In this document: positions 1 through 11,595 of the stretch, one piece after another
Position numbering within the stretch: the stretch's first letter is position 1
How the letters are laid out: each line of letters begins with the position of its first letter
Source of the DNA: Lasioglossum baleicum
Taxonomy: Eukaryota > Arthropoda > Insecta > Hymenoptera > Halictidae
NCBI RefSeq assembly: GCF_051020765.1
Contig: NC_134934.1
Location: forward strand, 930,001-994,000
Reading direction: 5' to 3'
DNA: 64,000 nucleotides
Translations under genes and position numbers: made by a program
The notes under the pieces: generated by a model
Database searches by the model: none
What the model was told of the DNA's origin: nothing
The model's input: the letters and a program-made list of their open reading frames with translations, nothing else

Positions 1-85
1 TGTTTGTATTATTATCGAGAGATGAGAATAAGAGGCGAATCCCGCACCCTTGCAATCCTGAAAACGAGTCTACTTCCTTTTAATA
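1..85. repeat. End of palindromic MITE (partial)
   Basis: The first bases match the left half of the palindromic MITE at 56919-57330 in GE2, inverted. They include the motif CCCGCACCCTTGCAATCC and end at GAGTCTACTTCC. The rest of the MITE lies to the left of the window. Confidence 0.6.
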
Positions 86-1142
86 AACTAAAGCAAGGAT
101 TTGAAACCAAGGAGTATGTTCGGTTGCAGGTAGCTACGGTATAAAGTTTAGTACATTAACGGTATAAAAGGTCCAAATACATCTGGCTACATCGGCTGTG
201 CTTCTTTCGGCTGGCTAAAAATCACTTTGTTGGGAGGTACATCTGGAAGGTCTTTAGCTGAATGTTTTATGACGGCCTCGCCTGTGAATTCGGACTCGCG
301 CTTGTTCCTTCGCGCGGAGGGTTTTACGACGGAACATTAAGTGGCCTGTAGTTCCTATTTCATTTGGAACAACCTAAGCATTGGAAAAACCGAAAGAATA
401 CCGGTATTATTTCGGTTTCGGTAGAAAATTGATTGTGCCGTTATTCGAAGACTTTGAATAAATCCACTATCCACAGTCCAAATTCTATCTTGAGATTAGT
501 CTTTTTTTAATCGGAAGAACGCCACACGAAGCAGCTAGCGTCATTTACATGAAACAATTACGAAAAATAAACAAGGTCTGCAATTAACTTGTTAGTGGTT
601 TCATGCCAATATGTCTGGCTGGCCGACGCGCGTCGGGTTACCTGGCCGTGTTTATTGCACCACTTGGCTACGGTGACCGAAGTCTTCGCCGCCCTGGCAG
701 AAAATTATTCGAAGCTACACCGTTTCGATAGTTTCCAGATGGCTGGGAAACCCAAAGGTCTGGTCGCCACATGTGCGATCTTGCCGAATCCTAGGGCCCG
801 CTTCAAGCACTAGCTTAAAAGTTCCGTTCACCCCCAAATGGGACTTTCACCAACATGTTCAGTCGCGTTTTTAACACTTTTTAATGGGTTGTTAACATTT
901 TTTTATCTTATTAGGAATTTATTTTAGTTAGTGATCATATTCATCGATAAAAAAAGATGAGTATACGGTACTATTTATATTGAGTCCTACAAAATATTGC
1001 AATTAGAATTACGATTTCAATTATGTCTACTTGTTCTTTGAATACAGTAGAGACTCCCGTATCCGTACCCCCATTATCCGAATACATACCCTAATATAAG
1101 CAAAGAGGATTAGATTGAATATAAGGACGTCCTATTGTCCGT

Positions 1143-1440
1143 ATGTTCTGTTATCGCCGCGTCGCTCGCTGTGCCGGGATTCAAATGCGCGCCGTCTCCA
1201 GATTCCGACTTTCTGACTCATGCTTCCGAAACTTCGGCAACGTAAAAATCGAAGGAACGCGTCGGCGTCGATCAGTCGAGCAGGTAGTTCACACAGACAG
1301 AGTAGAGGTACGCTTGTGTGTAGCGCGCAAGCAATTGAACAGGCACTCAGACGGGCTGAGTTTTCACGTTACCGAAGTTTCGAAAGCATGAGGCGAAAAG
1401 TCAGAGTCTGGAGACGGCGCACAGTGTGACCTTTCGTCCA
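1143..1440. repeat. GC-rich internal repeat of GE, copy 1
   Basis: A GC-rich block contains ATTCAAATGCGCGCCGTC followed by CGAAACTTCGGCAACG and GTCGAGCAGGTAGT. The same string of blocks recurs in direct orientation at 9180-9420 with more divergence. Both are inverted in GE2 (about 55609-55900 and 47340-47590). The end of this block also contains a reversed version of its own start, so it is partly a hairpin. Several short frames cross it but none is conserved in a recognisable way, so I do not call a gene. Confidence 0.5.
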
Positions 1441-1955
1441 AATCGGAGACAAAATCGAAGAACTTTTGATAGAAATAAGGTAGAGCGATGAAATTTTTTA
1501 AAAATTAAAGCTGAAACATTACAGAATATGGGAAAAATAGGGAGATTATGGTAAGAACGTTTTTTAACGTTGAGAAAATTCGTTAAACTTGCACAATTTC
1601 GAGAAAATTGTGGTTTTTCCAATACCACGCGCGGAAATTTTTTTTTTAATTTTTGCTATATATCATTTCCCGTAGATTTTTTCACGCCGATTTCAAATCT
1701 GGTCTCAAAATTTGTCTACGACCTCAGGATATTGCAAAATCGATTTCTTTAAATTCTACATGTTTAACGAATTTTCTCGGTTAAAAAACGTTCGTACCAT
1801 AACTTCCCTATTTTTCCCATATTCTGCAAAGTTTCAGCTTTCATTTTAAAAAAATTTCATCGCTCTACCTCATTTCTATCGAAAGTTCTTTGATTTTGAA
1901 TCGAGTCTGGTCCAAATTTTCCACTGTGCGCCGACGCGACGAAATCTCTCCGTAT
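1430..1955. repeat. Imperfect palindrome (MITE-like) in GE1
   Basis: The left part (about 1440-1620) and the right part (about 1755-1925) are inverted copies. Shared blocks include ATGGGAAAAATAGGGA, AACGTTTTTTAAC and GGTAGAGCGATGAAATTTT, against their complements. The equivalent in GE2 is about 55085-55610. There is no coding potential. Exact ends and target duplication are not clear. Confidence 0.55.
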
Positions 1956-2935
1956 TTAATCATTGATTAAACACGTTTAATCAATCATAATGTATTAATA
2001 TTGGATATCACTGTATTCGGGAAAGTCTACAGAATCTTTTGCCAGAAAGAACAATTCAATATCTTTTATAATAACATCACAATATTTGTTTGAAGTTGAA
2101 AAATATGTTTTTTTTTCAAAGCCTTGTCCTGAAAAACTGTGCGTATAGGAAAAAAATTGAAAACAGATTCGGAATCAGCGCGAAAAACTCAGGCCAATAA
2201 GTCCTGGGTAGTTACCAAAACAACTCTGGATTTTCTGCACGAAATTACCTGAACCTTTTCCCGGAATGTTCGTTTGACAAGCAAATTTTCACATAATCAT
2301 CCATTTCATTTCCAAAGTACAGTACCAGGACCTCGACCAACCGGCTTGATCGAGAGACAAACAGCCTGGACAAATTAAGGCCCGATGGATAATTGAGACC
2401 CGAGGGAAACCACGTCTTACCCTGCCATAGTCCGGCCACTCTAAGCGACCGTAATTATCCTTACGGGCACCGTCGCGTCGGTTCTTCCACGCCATAATTA
2501 ATCCTCCGGCAACCCTGCCTCTCTTCCCAGTTTTCCCCGAAATTCTATACTCTATACAATTGTACTTGCAGCTATTCCTTCTGACGCGATAACGGTAACG
2601 TTAGCGTATCTGCTTTATAATATTTGTCATTGTTGTAATATCCTGCAATTTCTACCATCTTTAACCCTTAGCACTCCAGTGGTGACTCGAAATCACCACT
2701 AAAAATTGCTGTCCCATTATGCAAAATATTGTTTACATTGTTAAACATGTTGGTAGCTAATCAATTACTAAACCTTTAATTATTGTATGAGGTATTACGA
2801 TCAATTTCATATCCATCAAATGAAAAGAATCGTATAGAACGAAATTATTCTACCTAGAACGAGATGTTTCATTTTCGAGTTAAAACAGCTCCGAAATTAA
2901 AACAGCTGCAAATGGTTAATTATTATAATTATCTT

Positions 2936-3690
2936 TTAAATTTTCAATATAGGCCCCACATAAAAAAGTTGTGAAGTGCAACATTTAGTACCTATTTTCT
3001 CTACAATTCCGGCCAACTGCAATTTCTGGAAAAATATCTTTAGGATGACGGGTAATTCAGTGTCTATGATGTTTCGCGTGGTTAACAGACAACGATATAG
3101 ATATTTATTAAAACAATAACACGTAACAATAACAAAACAAAACAAGATGTAATAATAATAACAATAACGAGAAAACTAGATTATAAACGTTAATGACTAT
3201 CGAGTACTAACAAAGTACAGAGATATAAATTAACGTAGCGCGGGCAACTCTAGAGCGATGCGTTCTCAACGAGTGCCACAAGCTTTTTTTCCACTGGTAA
3301 AAATCCTTTTTAGTGGGAGGATTAGCAACGTGAGAAAGACCGTTAAAATAAGGGGAGGAATTCTCCGTTCCTCAAGAGTAAGGAGAAAGTTTCCTTCCCC
3401 AAAACAATTCAAAGTCGTCGCTGCCAAGGACATTGCAACGGTTGAGTCAGGGTTCTGGTAATCGTCACTTTTACGACCGAACCCTCAATGCAACCGTCCA
3501 CAGCGCGCACTTGAGAAGGATGAAATTTCCGCGTCCGGAAAGTCCCTCTTTCCAACGCGCCATGTCCACTACATATCTTTTCACATCGTGCAGTAAACTA
3601 ATTTCTCCAACTTCTCACGAAAAGTCCAAATCCATATAGTCCAACATTAAAAAAGTTACAGTTACTCGAATTAATACAACCCCTGGCAGA
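2936..3690. repeat. Remnant of a TA-type palindromic MITE, interrupted
   Basis: Segments 2936-3041 and 3573-3690 are diverged relatives of the palindromic element at 57340-58011. They share the end motif ACAGTTACTCGAATTAAT and the internal run TTCACATC..GCAGTAAACTAAT. They are separated by a 531-bp insertion (3042-3572). The far left end is not resolved. Confidence 0.45.
3042..3572 (-). mobile_element. Solo-LTR-like insertion with 8-bp direct repeats
   Basis: The 531-bp segment is flanked by ATATCTTT at 3034-3041 and 3573-3580 and splits an older MITE. Read on the minus strand it begins (T)GTAGTGGACATGGCGCG. It carries TA-rich promoter-like sequence and an AATAAA near its end, and closes with CCCGTCATCCT. 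This is the layout of a retroviral-type LTR, but there is no internal element, and an 8-bp duplication is longer than the usual 4-6 bp. A TIR-less DNA element is the alternative. An equal-length copy is in GE2 at 53451-53981, so it predates the GE duplication. Confidence 0.45.
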
Positions 3691-4310
3691 AAGGTTCCGA
3701 TCCGGAGGCATTGATACGGATTTTACAGAAAACTATAACTTTATGGAGTTGAAACTGATGGGAAATTAAAAGGGGCTTATTAAAGAATGAAGAACAACAA
3801 ATTAACATAAGCTTCCATTTATTATAACAAAGAAACGAGAAAATAAACAAAATGTTACACGGAAAAAAGTTAATAGACCCCCCAACCAGCACAGATACAG
3901 CTCAAAGATAGCAGAAAGATGTCTGCCGCTAGACATTCAAATGTCTGAAAGATGTCTGCGAATGTCTCCGGAAAGTCTCTACAAGGGCTCCGGAAGGTCG
4001 TTTGTTACAAAGTTGCCTGTCTTAAAGTGGTCTTGAGAATGACTGTTAGTCGTGTTTCAGGCATTGTAGAGACATGTTCCACGACTCTGTCGGGCATCTT
4101 TTAGGCGACTTTCAGAAGTCTCTTGAGCTTGTTAGAGAGACGTATTTATGCGAAAAGGGAGTGGGAGGGAAAAATCAATTTACGATAATAGTTTAAAGTA
4201 AACGAACAAATAGTTTATTATAATAATATATGTACTATTTATAAAATAAAAATATATATAAAATAATATATATAAAACATTAAAATTAATATATTAAATT
4301 CTAATATATA

Positions 4311-4667
4311 TTAGAAATAAAGTATTAAAATTAAAATACAATATCACGCACTTAAAACATTAAAATTAATATACTTAAATTAAAATATAAAAATTGAAAA
4401 GAAATATACAGTTGAAACATCAGAATCAGTATACAGGGTGGTCCACGCAACTTGCACACCAATAAATAACTTCCAAAGTATGCGTAAAATAAAATACTAC
4501 ATTCAGAATAAAATATCACGCACTTAAAACATTAGAATTAATATATTAGAAATAAAGTATTAAAATTAAAATACAATATCACGCACTTAAAACATTAAAA
4601 TTAATACACTTAAATTAAAATATAAAAATTGAATAAAATATACAGTTGAAACATCAGAATCAGTATA
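4311..4667. repeat. Tandem repeat, 234-bp period, in E1
   Basis: The run ending in GTATACAGGGTGGTCCACG occurs at 4431 and again at 4665, a period of 234 bp. The repeated unit includes ATCACGCACTTAAAACATT and CAGTTGAAACATCAGAATC. E2 carries one more unit. Confidence 0.7.
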
Positions 4668-5244
4668 CAGGGTGGTCCACGCAACTTGCACACCTATAAT
4701 AACTTCCAAAGTATGCGTTGCACGAAAAAGTTTTGTATACAGAAGTTGCATGGTCTGAAGGGGTACATTATGTAGTGTATTATTTTTTTACAGGTGGACG
4801 CGTAAAGGACATGTGAAGGTCAACTTAATTTTTTTAAATGGAATGAGGTATTTTTTAATACATCAATGCTGCAGCTGGACATTCGTTATAAAAAAGTACT
4901 AACCTATGTATGTCGAAAAATTAGTAGTTCAGGGGATATTTCAATTTAAATAACTCTAAAATACCATTACTGTCGTACTAAGACGTTAGTGTTTACTTAC
5001 TTATGTAACGTCTTAGTACGACAGTAATGGTATTTTAGAGTTATTTAAATTGAAATATCTCCTGAACTATTAACTTTTCGACATACATAGGTCCAGCTGC
5101 ATCATTGATGTATTAAAAAATACCTCATTCCATTTAAAAAAATTAAGTTGACCTTCACATGTCCTTTACGCGTCCATCTACAAAAAAGCTACTAATATCT
5201 GATTAATGCTTATTCAGGGGGCCTGTTTCTGGCGCCTCACCCTG
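4668..5244. mobile_element. TA-flanked palindromic MITE (CAGGGTG ends) in E1
   Basis: It begins TA|CAGGGTGGTCC and ends GCCTCACCCTG|TA. The interior (about 4855-5125) is a long hairpin whose loop lies near 4990-5005. The left arm has about 20 bp (ending GTACTAA, about 4885-4906) that is missing from the right arm. In E2 the same extra block is in the right arm, so the core is flipped. It is non-coding and Tc1/mariner-like by its TA target. Confidence 0.7.
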
Positions 5245-5388
5245 TATACTAAAATTAAAAAATATAAAAATTAAAATAAAATATTACTGATAATGTCTGT
5301 GGTTGTAAGGAAAAACGCCGCATGTCACAATTTCAAAAATTCAAGTTTATGCATTCATTGAGCTTTAGACTTTAGAGTATAGGATTTA

Positions 5389-6006
5389 CAGTAGCGGACA
5401 AAAGTTTAAGACCGCTCTAAAGAAGACGATAACTTTTTTAACATTGTACTATACGATTTGAACTTTTTTGGGAAGCTAGAGCAATTAGTTTACTAAAGGA
5501 TGTGAAAAGAAATTTTTTCAAAAATTGCAATTGATCGGAATTGTTGAAAAAATACTAAAAGTTGATTTTTTAATTATTTTATGTGGACCTATATTGAAAA
5601 TTTAAAAAACACGTTTTGTGTAGATCTGTGTCAATCAAACATATCCTGAAAATTTCGTAAAAATCGGTCGACGTTGCAATGAGCTACAAACGTTTACAGA
5701 TGGTAGAAATTGCAGATTTTCACGATTTATTGCCGAAAATCTGCAATTTTTACCATCTTTAAACGTTTGTAGCTCATTGCAACGTCGACCGATTTTGACG
5801 AAATTTTCAGGATATGTTTAAATAAACAATCAACTTTTAGTATTTTTTCAACAATTCCGATCAATTGCAATTTTTGAAAAAATTTCTTTTCGCGTCCTTT
5901 AGTAAACTAATTGCTCTAGTTTCCCAAAAAAGTTCAAATCGTATAGTAAAATATTAAAAAAGTTATCGTCTTCTTTAGAGCGGTCTTACACTTTTGTCCG
6001 CTACTG
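5389..6006. mobile_element. TA-flanked palindromic MITE (CAGTAGCGGAC ends) in E1
   Basis: It begins TA|CAGTAGCGGACAAA and ends TTTGTCCGCTACTG|TA, and is 618 bp long. The two halves are inverted copies meeting near 5735. It sits inside an older repeat with TGTCTGTGGTTGT..ACCACAGATAT ends (about 5291-6155), which is the same family as 9535-9799. It is typical of an IS630/Tc1/mariner-derived MITE. No reading frame of note. Confidence 0.75.
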
Positions 6007-6694
6007 TACATATTTACCAGAAAAAAAGTCATGGAAACACGTTTGGAAGGCTCAGACAACAATGCAATTTAACCAACCTCCTATGTCAAAGTATTAGTGA
6101 TCGAAAGTGGAAGTATATGTGACATGCGGCGTTCTTCCTGATAACCACAGATATATTGAAATTAAAATCACTTGGTCACACTCGCTTTGTTCATGTTTCT
6201 TGCGGCTGCCGTCCACTTTGGCTTTCTCCGCTGCACCTTGAATAAGAATATCTTTGTTTATTAATTTGCACATGAATAATCATTATAATAATAATATTAA
6301 AATAAGGGTGATAATTACATATAACAAGGCTGGCCGTTCGATAATTTGCAAACGGTTTTTTGCCCTTCCGGCCCAATCAGCTATAGCAGACTGCCATGCC
6401 AGCACGTCAGTCATAATGATACCTAGACTTTCCTGGCAAAGTTGTAGCTGTTGTGCCCCCCGTATTGTGCACTTCTGCTGCCTAAAATAAAAAATTGTTA
6501 TGTAGCATATCACATTCTGTTAATTTAATGAAAATGAAAGATAAACGTCAGCTACTTTAAGTGTATTTATTAAACAAGTCATTGGTCTCTTCGGCCTCCT
6601 TTGCTTTTCTTCTAGTCTTCGTGTAGCCGTCTAGAAGCATTATATAATTATTATTTTAATTATACATGTATGGTGTGTAACTACTTTAACTTAC

Positions 6695-6902
6695 CAAAGG
6701 TACTGTTTTTGAAGATCTTTACAGAAAAGTGCTCCCACGAAGGTTGAGGCAGTTCACATTGTTGGATTGCGTTGCTCAATTTTGATTTGTGTACCGGTGG
6801 CCAATAACATTTGTCGCCTTCCAGCCAACTATTTAGCACCGCTTCTACCGTTCCGTCCGCCAAAAATTGGACAACGGTCCATGTATTTGTAGGCATCTCC
6901 AT
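6695..6902 (-). pseudogene. Possible DUF4806-type N-terminal exon carried by E1
   Basis: An ATG at 6902 opens about 69 codons and runs to a good splice donor (G|GTAAGT at 6695/6694). The peptide contains WTVVQFLADGTVEAV, an SW pair, CYWPP and PSWEHFSVKIF. This spacing (VV-F, VEAVP, SW, C-WPP, W) resembles the N-terminal block of DUF4806-containing insect proteins that often travel with transposons; that match is from memory. A downstream acceptor exists near 6484 on the minus strand (TTTTATTTTAG), followed by an open frame to 6283, but I cannot assign that part. Function is unknown. The E2 copy is at 51852-52059 with a few replacements. Confidence 0.4.
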
Positions 6903-7089
6903 TTGTGTGTATATATTCTAAGAATTGAAAAGTATGGTAAAATTTAGAGACTAATTTAAACATATATGTAATTACGACGTAAATATATTTAATTAAAGAA
7001 TATATTTAGAAAAATAGCAAATAGAATGAAGGAATGGAAATATGACCAATTTTTGTTCATTTTTTGACTTCACACTTATTTACACATTA

Positions 7090-7168
7090 GGGCGGTAGAC
7101 TCGTTTCCAGGATTGCAATCAATTGCAATCCCGCACCCTTGCAATCCTGGAAAAAGCAGTCTACCCCC
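7090..7168. mobile_element. 79-bp hairpin MITE with TTA duplication (PIF/Harbinger-like)
   Basis: It is flanked by TTA on both sides (7087-7089 and 7169-7171). Ends are GGGCGGTAGACT and AGTCTACCCCC, and the interior is an inverted repeat around CAATTGATTGCAATC. A 3-bp TTA duplication with G-rich ends fits PIF/Harbinger MITEs. E2 copy: 52247-52325. Confidence 0.6.
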
Positions 7169-9179
7169 TTACAATACCGAAAGTACTTTCTTTGACTTTC
7201 TTGCCAACCCCATAGTAAACTTCGAATATAGCGCAATATAGCGGAAGGGCATCAGCAAAAGACACTAACGGTAACAAATAACAGCAATGGAAGTACTTAC
7301 TTTTGTAAATATACACTCGTCGGATAAATTATCACTATTACAATACACTAATACAATTAGACACTTCTCTAAACCTGGTGTCGACCGGTGTCGACCATGT
7401 GCGCCGGACCAAAAATAGTAACTTCAACAGCGCCACTCGGGGTGAACTACGAAGACAGAGAAGCAGATATGTTTCTCGCAGGAAAGACACTGACAGAGAA
7501 TATATGAAACAGCTTGATTTTTTCGATCACGCGGGTAAGACGCATTTCGCGAAGAAGCAATATTTTTTTATGCTCTTTGTGTTGAAATATTCTCTGCATT
7601 ATTGCGGGGTCCCGTACAGAGCCCTTTTTTGGATTTGGCTCTTGGAACTTTGTAAACAACAAAAGTGTACATTTTTATGGAAGAACTTTTTTTCTGTACA
7701 CTTTTTCCAAATGCTCTTTGCGTTGAAATACTCTCTGTATTATTGCGGATTAGCATGCAGAGCTCTTTTTTCGAAAAAGTGCACAGAAAAAAGTTCTTCC
7801 TTAGAAGCTGTATCCCCCTACTCCACCCCACTCTTTACCGGCGGCGTAGGAAAAACAACGTCTCCGGAAAATGTCTCTCAGTCGCCAAAAAGATATCCTT
7901 TATGGAGACGTTGCATTTACGACTGAAATGAGACAGCTGAAAGACGTTCACCCTCTGCTGTGAAAACAACGTCTCCATAAAGATATCTTTTTGGCGACTA
8001 AAAGACGTATCTTTGGGACATAGACGTTCAGACGGGACGACGACATGAAACAGACATCTATGAGACGATGTGTGCTGGTTGGGATTAATAGATCTGCTGG
8101 AAGAAAGTTTCCCATTTGATTTACAGTCTCCGCAACACCAAATTTCTTCAACAATTACTGTTGGATGATTCTTATAGAGTTTTTTGCGCTGATTCCGAAT
8201 TTGCCCTTAATTTTTCTCCTAGATACAAATTTCGGATCACGAATAATAGATACAAAATTTGTAATTAGTTACTCGAAGATATAGATACACAGGGGACCAC
8301 CTGTAGCGGTATTTTCGAATACCTCGAAACCATTCTGCACTTCGCAATCATAACTTAAATTGTGTTTCTTTTTTTTCAATTACAAAAAGTGGACAGCGAA
8401 AGTCGACAGCGCGAACTGCATCAATTCTTTAAGTTGAAAATAAATGTAAACAATTAAAAAATGTTTTTGGTTAAACTTTTCATTAAAACTCGAAGCAATA
8501 AGTATTTACCGAACAAAACGATTATAGATGCGGGATTCGATTCGGGGCCAGAAGATTCCCAGCCGTATATATGTACTTGTTTTGTTAACGACTACCCAAC
8601 CTCTAAAAAATTATAAAAAAATTAAGAACGGTTGCTTCAATAATATCCAAGTACTGAATTCTTATAAAACTGGAGTCTCTAACACTTCAATACAAAACAT
8701 GCATTTTCTTGGAATTTTTGGAGGTTTTCAATTTTTTAAAACATGTTTCCGTAATCCGAAAAATCTGAAAAAAATACACATTAATAATCAGGATGAGACA
8801 CAACTAACGTAACAATATAAATGTGGTCAACTGAAGACTTTGATGTATGTATATACATAAAATCGGCAATTTTATGTTTTCCGATTTGTTTAAAAATCGA
8901 TTTTGCAACCAAAAATTTTGAAAAAAATCTCAGTAGTGTATGCTATTCGGTAGAATATTCATGAATTTTTTCATAATTTTCTGTTGAACATGACGTGACT
9001 AAAATAAATTTGGTTGGATACTTCTGACCATCTTTTCCGGCTATACCTTAAGAATCAACGAAACCATTATTTAAAAAATACAAAATATATTTCTTTTTAC
9101 ATCGTTAAAACCGATTTTTCAAAAAAAATTAGGCCTAATTTCTCTTCGATATCTCTTTTAGATCAAAAGTTATAGCAAA

Positions 9180-9420
9180 ATGTGCGTCGCGCCGCGTGCT
9201 GTGCCCGAGATTCAAATGCGCGCCGTCTCCAGATTCCGACTTTTCGCCTCATGCTTCCGAAACTTCGGCAACGTGAAAATTGGTGAAAATCGAAGGAACG
9301 CGTCGCCGACGCGTTCGGTCGAGCAGGTAGTCACACGGACATGGTAGAGGTACGTTTGTTGTGTAGCGCGCGTGCAATCGAACATGCACCAACACGGGCA
9401 AGCGCGGTCGACACCGCTCA
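9180..9420. repeat. GC-rich internal repeat of GE, copy 2
   Basis: This is the direct-orientation relative of 1143-1440, with the same order of blocks (ATTCAAATGCGCGCCGTC, GAAACTTCGGCAACGTG, GTCGAGCAGGTAGT, TAGCGCGC). A third, more diverged, inverted relative may exist at about 59700-59930. Confidence 0.5.
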
Positions 9421-9534
9421 CGGATACGACGATACGTCAGGGAAGGGGAAACTGCCGTTCAGTTTTCAGCAGTTTTCAGTTATTCTCTCAACTCTCAACA
9501 GTTCTCAAGTTCTCGTTCGCTTAGCTCGGTCGTA

Positions 9535-9799
9535 ATATCTGTGGTTGTCAGGAGGACGCCGCCGCATGTCACATTGTACTTTCACTTTCGAGATATTGTC
9601 GTTTAAAGTTTTGATCACTAATGCTTTGACAAGGACATTGGTTATAAATTGTATTATTTTTTCGAGCCTTTTGTATTGATTTTCGTTACGTTTTTTCTGG
9701 TAAATACCTAATCCTACACTATAAAGTTCAATAAATGCATAAACTGAAATTTTTTGAAATTGTGACATGCAGCGTTTTTCTTGACACAATCACAGATAT
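9535..9799. mobile_element. MITE with ATATCTGTG ends in GE1
   Basis: It begins ATATCTGTGGTTGTC and ends GACACAATCACAGATAT. Just inside each end is GCATGTCACA or its inverse. It is 265 bp and non-coding. The same family, interrupted by another MITE, is in E1 at about 5291-6155. GE2 copy: 46973-47235. Confidence 0.55.
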
Positions 9800-10285
9800 A
9801 TTTACATAGCTTCGCTCTGTGGTTACACGTTACACTCGCGAGTGCGGTCTGCGTTGCGGCATTTGACTATTTGACTATTTATTAGATTGACTTGCTTGGA
9901 TTATGTGATTACTTGGATTACGTGCACTACGTGGAAGGAAGGAAGAACGGAAGGTATTTGTACATATTTATATTGGTTAATCGGTTTCATTTTGCTCAAA
10001 TGTCTCCCAAAATCTTCGCGTGAAAAAGCGTGAGAACGCTTGTCGGCACACCACGCGACAGTGCCATTTGCCATCACGTATGAGGTGCTACGGGGCGAGT
10101 ATGTTCACTTCAATGTAGAGTCCAAAATAGTAAATTGTTTGTTTCTTTATCACTTTATCACTCTCTTTTCATTATCATTATTATCATTTATCACTTTAAA
10201 CAAATCCAACACAATTCAGCTTTGGCCCATTCAGATTAGAATTAGCTTAGCAATATTCTAAATCGGCAAAATGATGGCTTAAACC

Positions 10286-10555
10286 AATTCAGTAAGGCAA
10301 GTATTTAATCTTCTTCACTTGCTTCTCATCATCGAATTTTTTTATTTCTGGTAGTACATTCTTTTGTTTGTAGTTCAACTTAATCGATTTTTTATAAATA
10401 TCATTGCAATATTTGAATCAGTTAGGTATATTAGTTGATGAAAAACGTCAGAAGACCTTTTGTAATTGTAGCACCAGAAATTAGAAAATTCGTTGAGATG
10501 AGCAATAAGCGAAGAAGATTAAATACTCACCTTTACTCACTGTGTAATTGAAAAT
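10286..10555. repeat. Imperfect inverted repeat in GE1
   Basis: AAGTATTTAATCTTCTTC near 10298 is mirrored by GAAGAAGATTAAATACTC near 10513, and further partial complementarity runs inward. It is probably an old palindromic MITE. GE2 copy: about 46216-46475. Confidence 0.45.
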
Positions 10556-10831
10556 CTAATTTACAGAACAGAGGATAAATATAATGTGCTATCCAGGGAA
10601 GGAGTAGAAGGAAGCTGCGGCAACCGGGGAAGAGGAAGACCTCTAATTTTTCGCGTGGTACGTATATCTAATTATGCCATTCAACACACATGCATATATT
10701 GTACATTACTGATTTTCTTTGTATTTTTTAGGTATCCCACCTATGCCAGAACGTGCTACGGGCCACAAGTTTCGGGAAGCAGAGGCAACAACGTGTAATA
10801 ATCACAATATACAGGGTGTTCCGTTTAAATA

Positions 10832-10987
10832 CGAACACCTAAATATCTCTTCAGGTTATTGTGATGCAAAAAATATTTGTTACGTAATGCGCATGGTGTC
10901 AATGGACCAAATATCTGGCACACCGTGCACGTTACGTAACAAATATTTTTTGCATCACAATAACCTGAAGAGATATTTAGGTGTTCG
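10832..10987. repeat. Hairpin with near-perfect arms in GE1
   Basis: Arms of about 60 bp (CGAACACCTAAATATCTC... and its inverse ending GATATTTAGGTGTTCG) enclose a loop of about 36 bp. A TACAGGGTGTTCCG motif 20 bp upstream suggests a TA-type MITE. GE2 copy: 45776-45931, with the same loop orientation relative to GE. Confidence 0.65.
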
Positions 10988-11595
10988 TCCAATAATAAAG
11001 CATAGTAATAATAAAAAATTATAATATTTATTATATATATATATATATATCCCTTGTGTCATTGTCCATGTGTCTTTACCAACTCCCTGCGGCGTATTAA
11101 AAAATAAGAAAAAGTAAATTTTCTTTTCCCTTATACGACACTTTGTCTTTTTTTGCATGGGGACATTTTAATCTTAGCTTCCATCTCTTGCAATGGATGC
11201 AGAGAATTTTTATTTTGCACAAATTATTTTTTTTTTCGTTTTCTCTCGTTGCATATGACTGAATATTCATTCAAAAATCAGTATTGTCGGTAAAAAGGAA
11301 AACTGCTACATATTTGTACAATAGAAATCTACTTTATCGACATCTGCCACATTAGTGCGATCTGCCCTTACCGACGGCGCTGCCCTGTATAACGGCATTC
11401 GCCGCATTAATCAGTGCGACCGTGCTGCCATCTTGCGGGGAAGCGGAATCCAGGATAGAGTGGCGTTCCAGCTGGACTGCAGAAAGCTGCATTCCGCGTG
11501 GACTGGTTCCAGGTGGAGTCTACCTGTAATCGTTTTCGTCACTCCCCGTGGAGTCTGTTGTGCTATCAGGGTGTGTGCCAGCGTGTCCATATTGG

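Larger units (their letters stand above)
3881..8083 (+). mobile_element. Element E, copy 1 (CCCAACCAGCACA ends)
   Basis: The element begins CCCAACCAGCACAG and ends TGTGCTGGTTGGG, a short terminal inverted repeat. Subterminal regions are rich in repeated AGATGTCTG-type motifs at the left and GACGTCTC or GACGTT-type motifs at the right. It contains a 234-bp tandem repeat, three nested palindromic MITEs and a possible coding exon. A second copy lies at 48784-53240 in the same absolute direction although its host arm is inverted. Here the flanks are GACCC and ATTAA with no TA duplication, unlike copy 2. No transposase is visible, so it is non-autonomous; the superfamily is unknown. Confidence 0.7.
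1..11571. mobile_element. Giant element copy GE1 (partial; left end outside window)
   Basis: This segment is repeated in inverted orientation at 45198-56996; base 1 pairs with about 56996 and base 11571 with 45198. Only scattered mismatches are seen in the stretches I compared. Its right terminus reads GTTGTGCTATCAGGG, the inverse of the GE2 left end CCCTGATAGCACAAC. GE2 has TA on both sides, whereas GE1 is followed by TG. No transposase or other recognisable protein is encoded; short open frames are not supported by any family I know. It is therefore a large non-autonomous element or composite carrying several nested MITEs, a solo-LTR-like insert and element E1. The superfamily is unknown; TA flanks suggest a Tc1/mariner-like mechanism. 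Confidence 0.75.

Noticed and set aside
589..813. GC-rich 74-codon frame in GE1, also present in GE2
   Set aside because: Conserved only because GE is duplicated; no recognisable domain, and the GE2 version has a different C-terminus through a small change.
7378..7926. 182-codon frame in E1 and E2
   Set aside because: It runs across inverted subrepeats (CTCTTTGTGTTGAAATATTC and its relatives) and ends in subterminal repeats. The low-complexity Phe/Leu/Cys-rich peptide resembles no protein.
8528..8812. 94-codon frame in GE1
   Set aside because: The GE2 version (47961-48239) is frameshifted at the end and no domain is visible.
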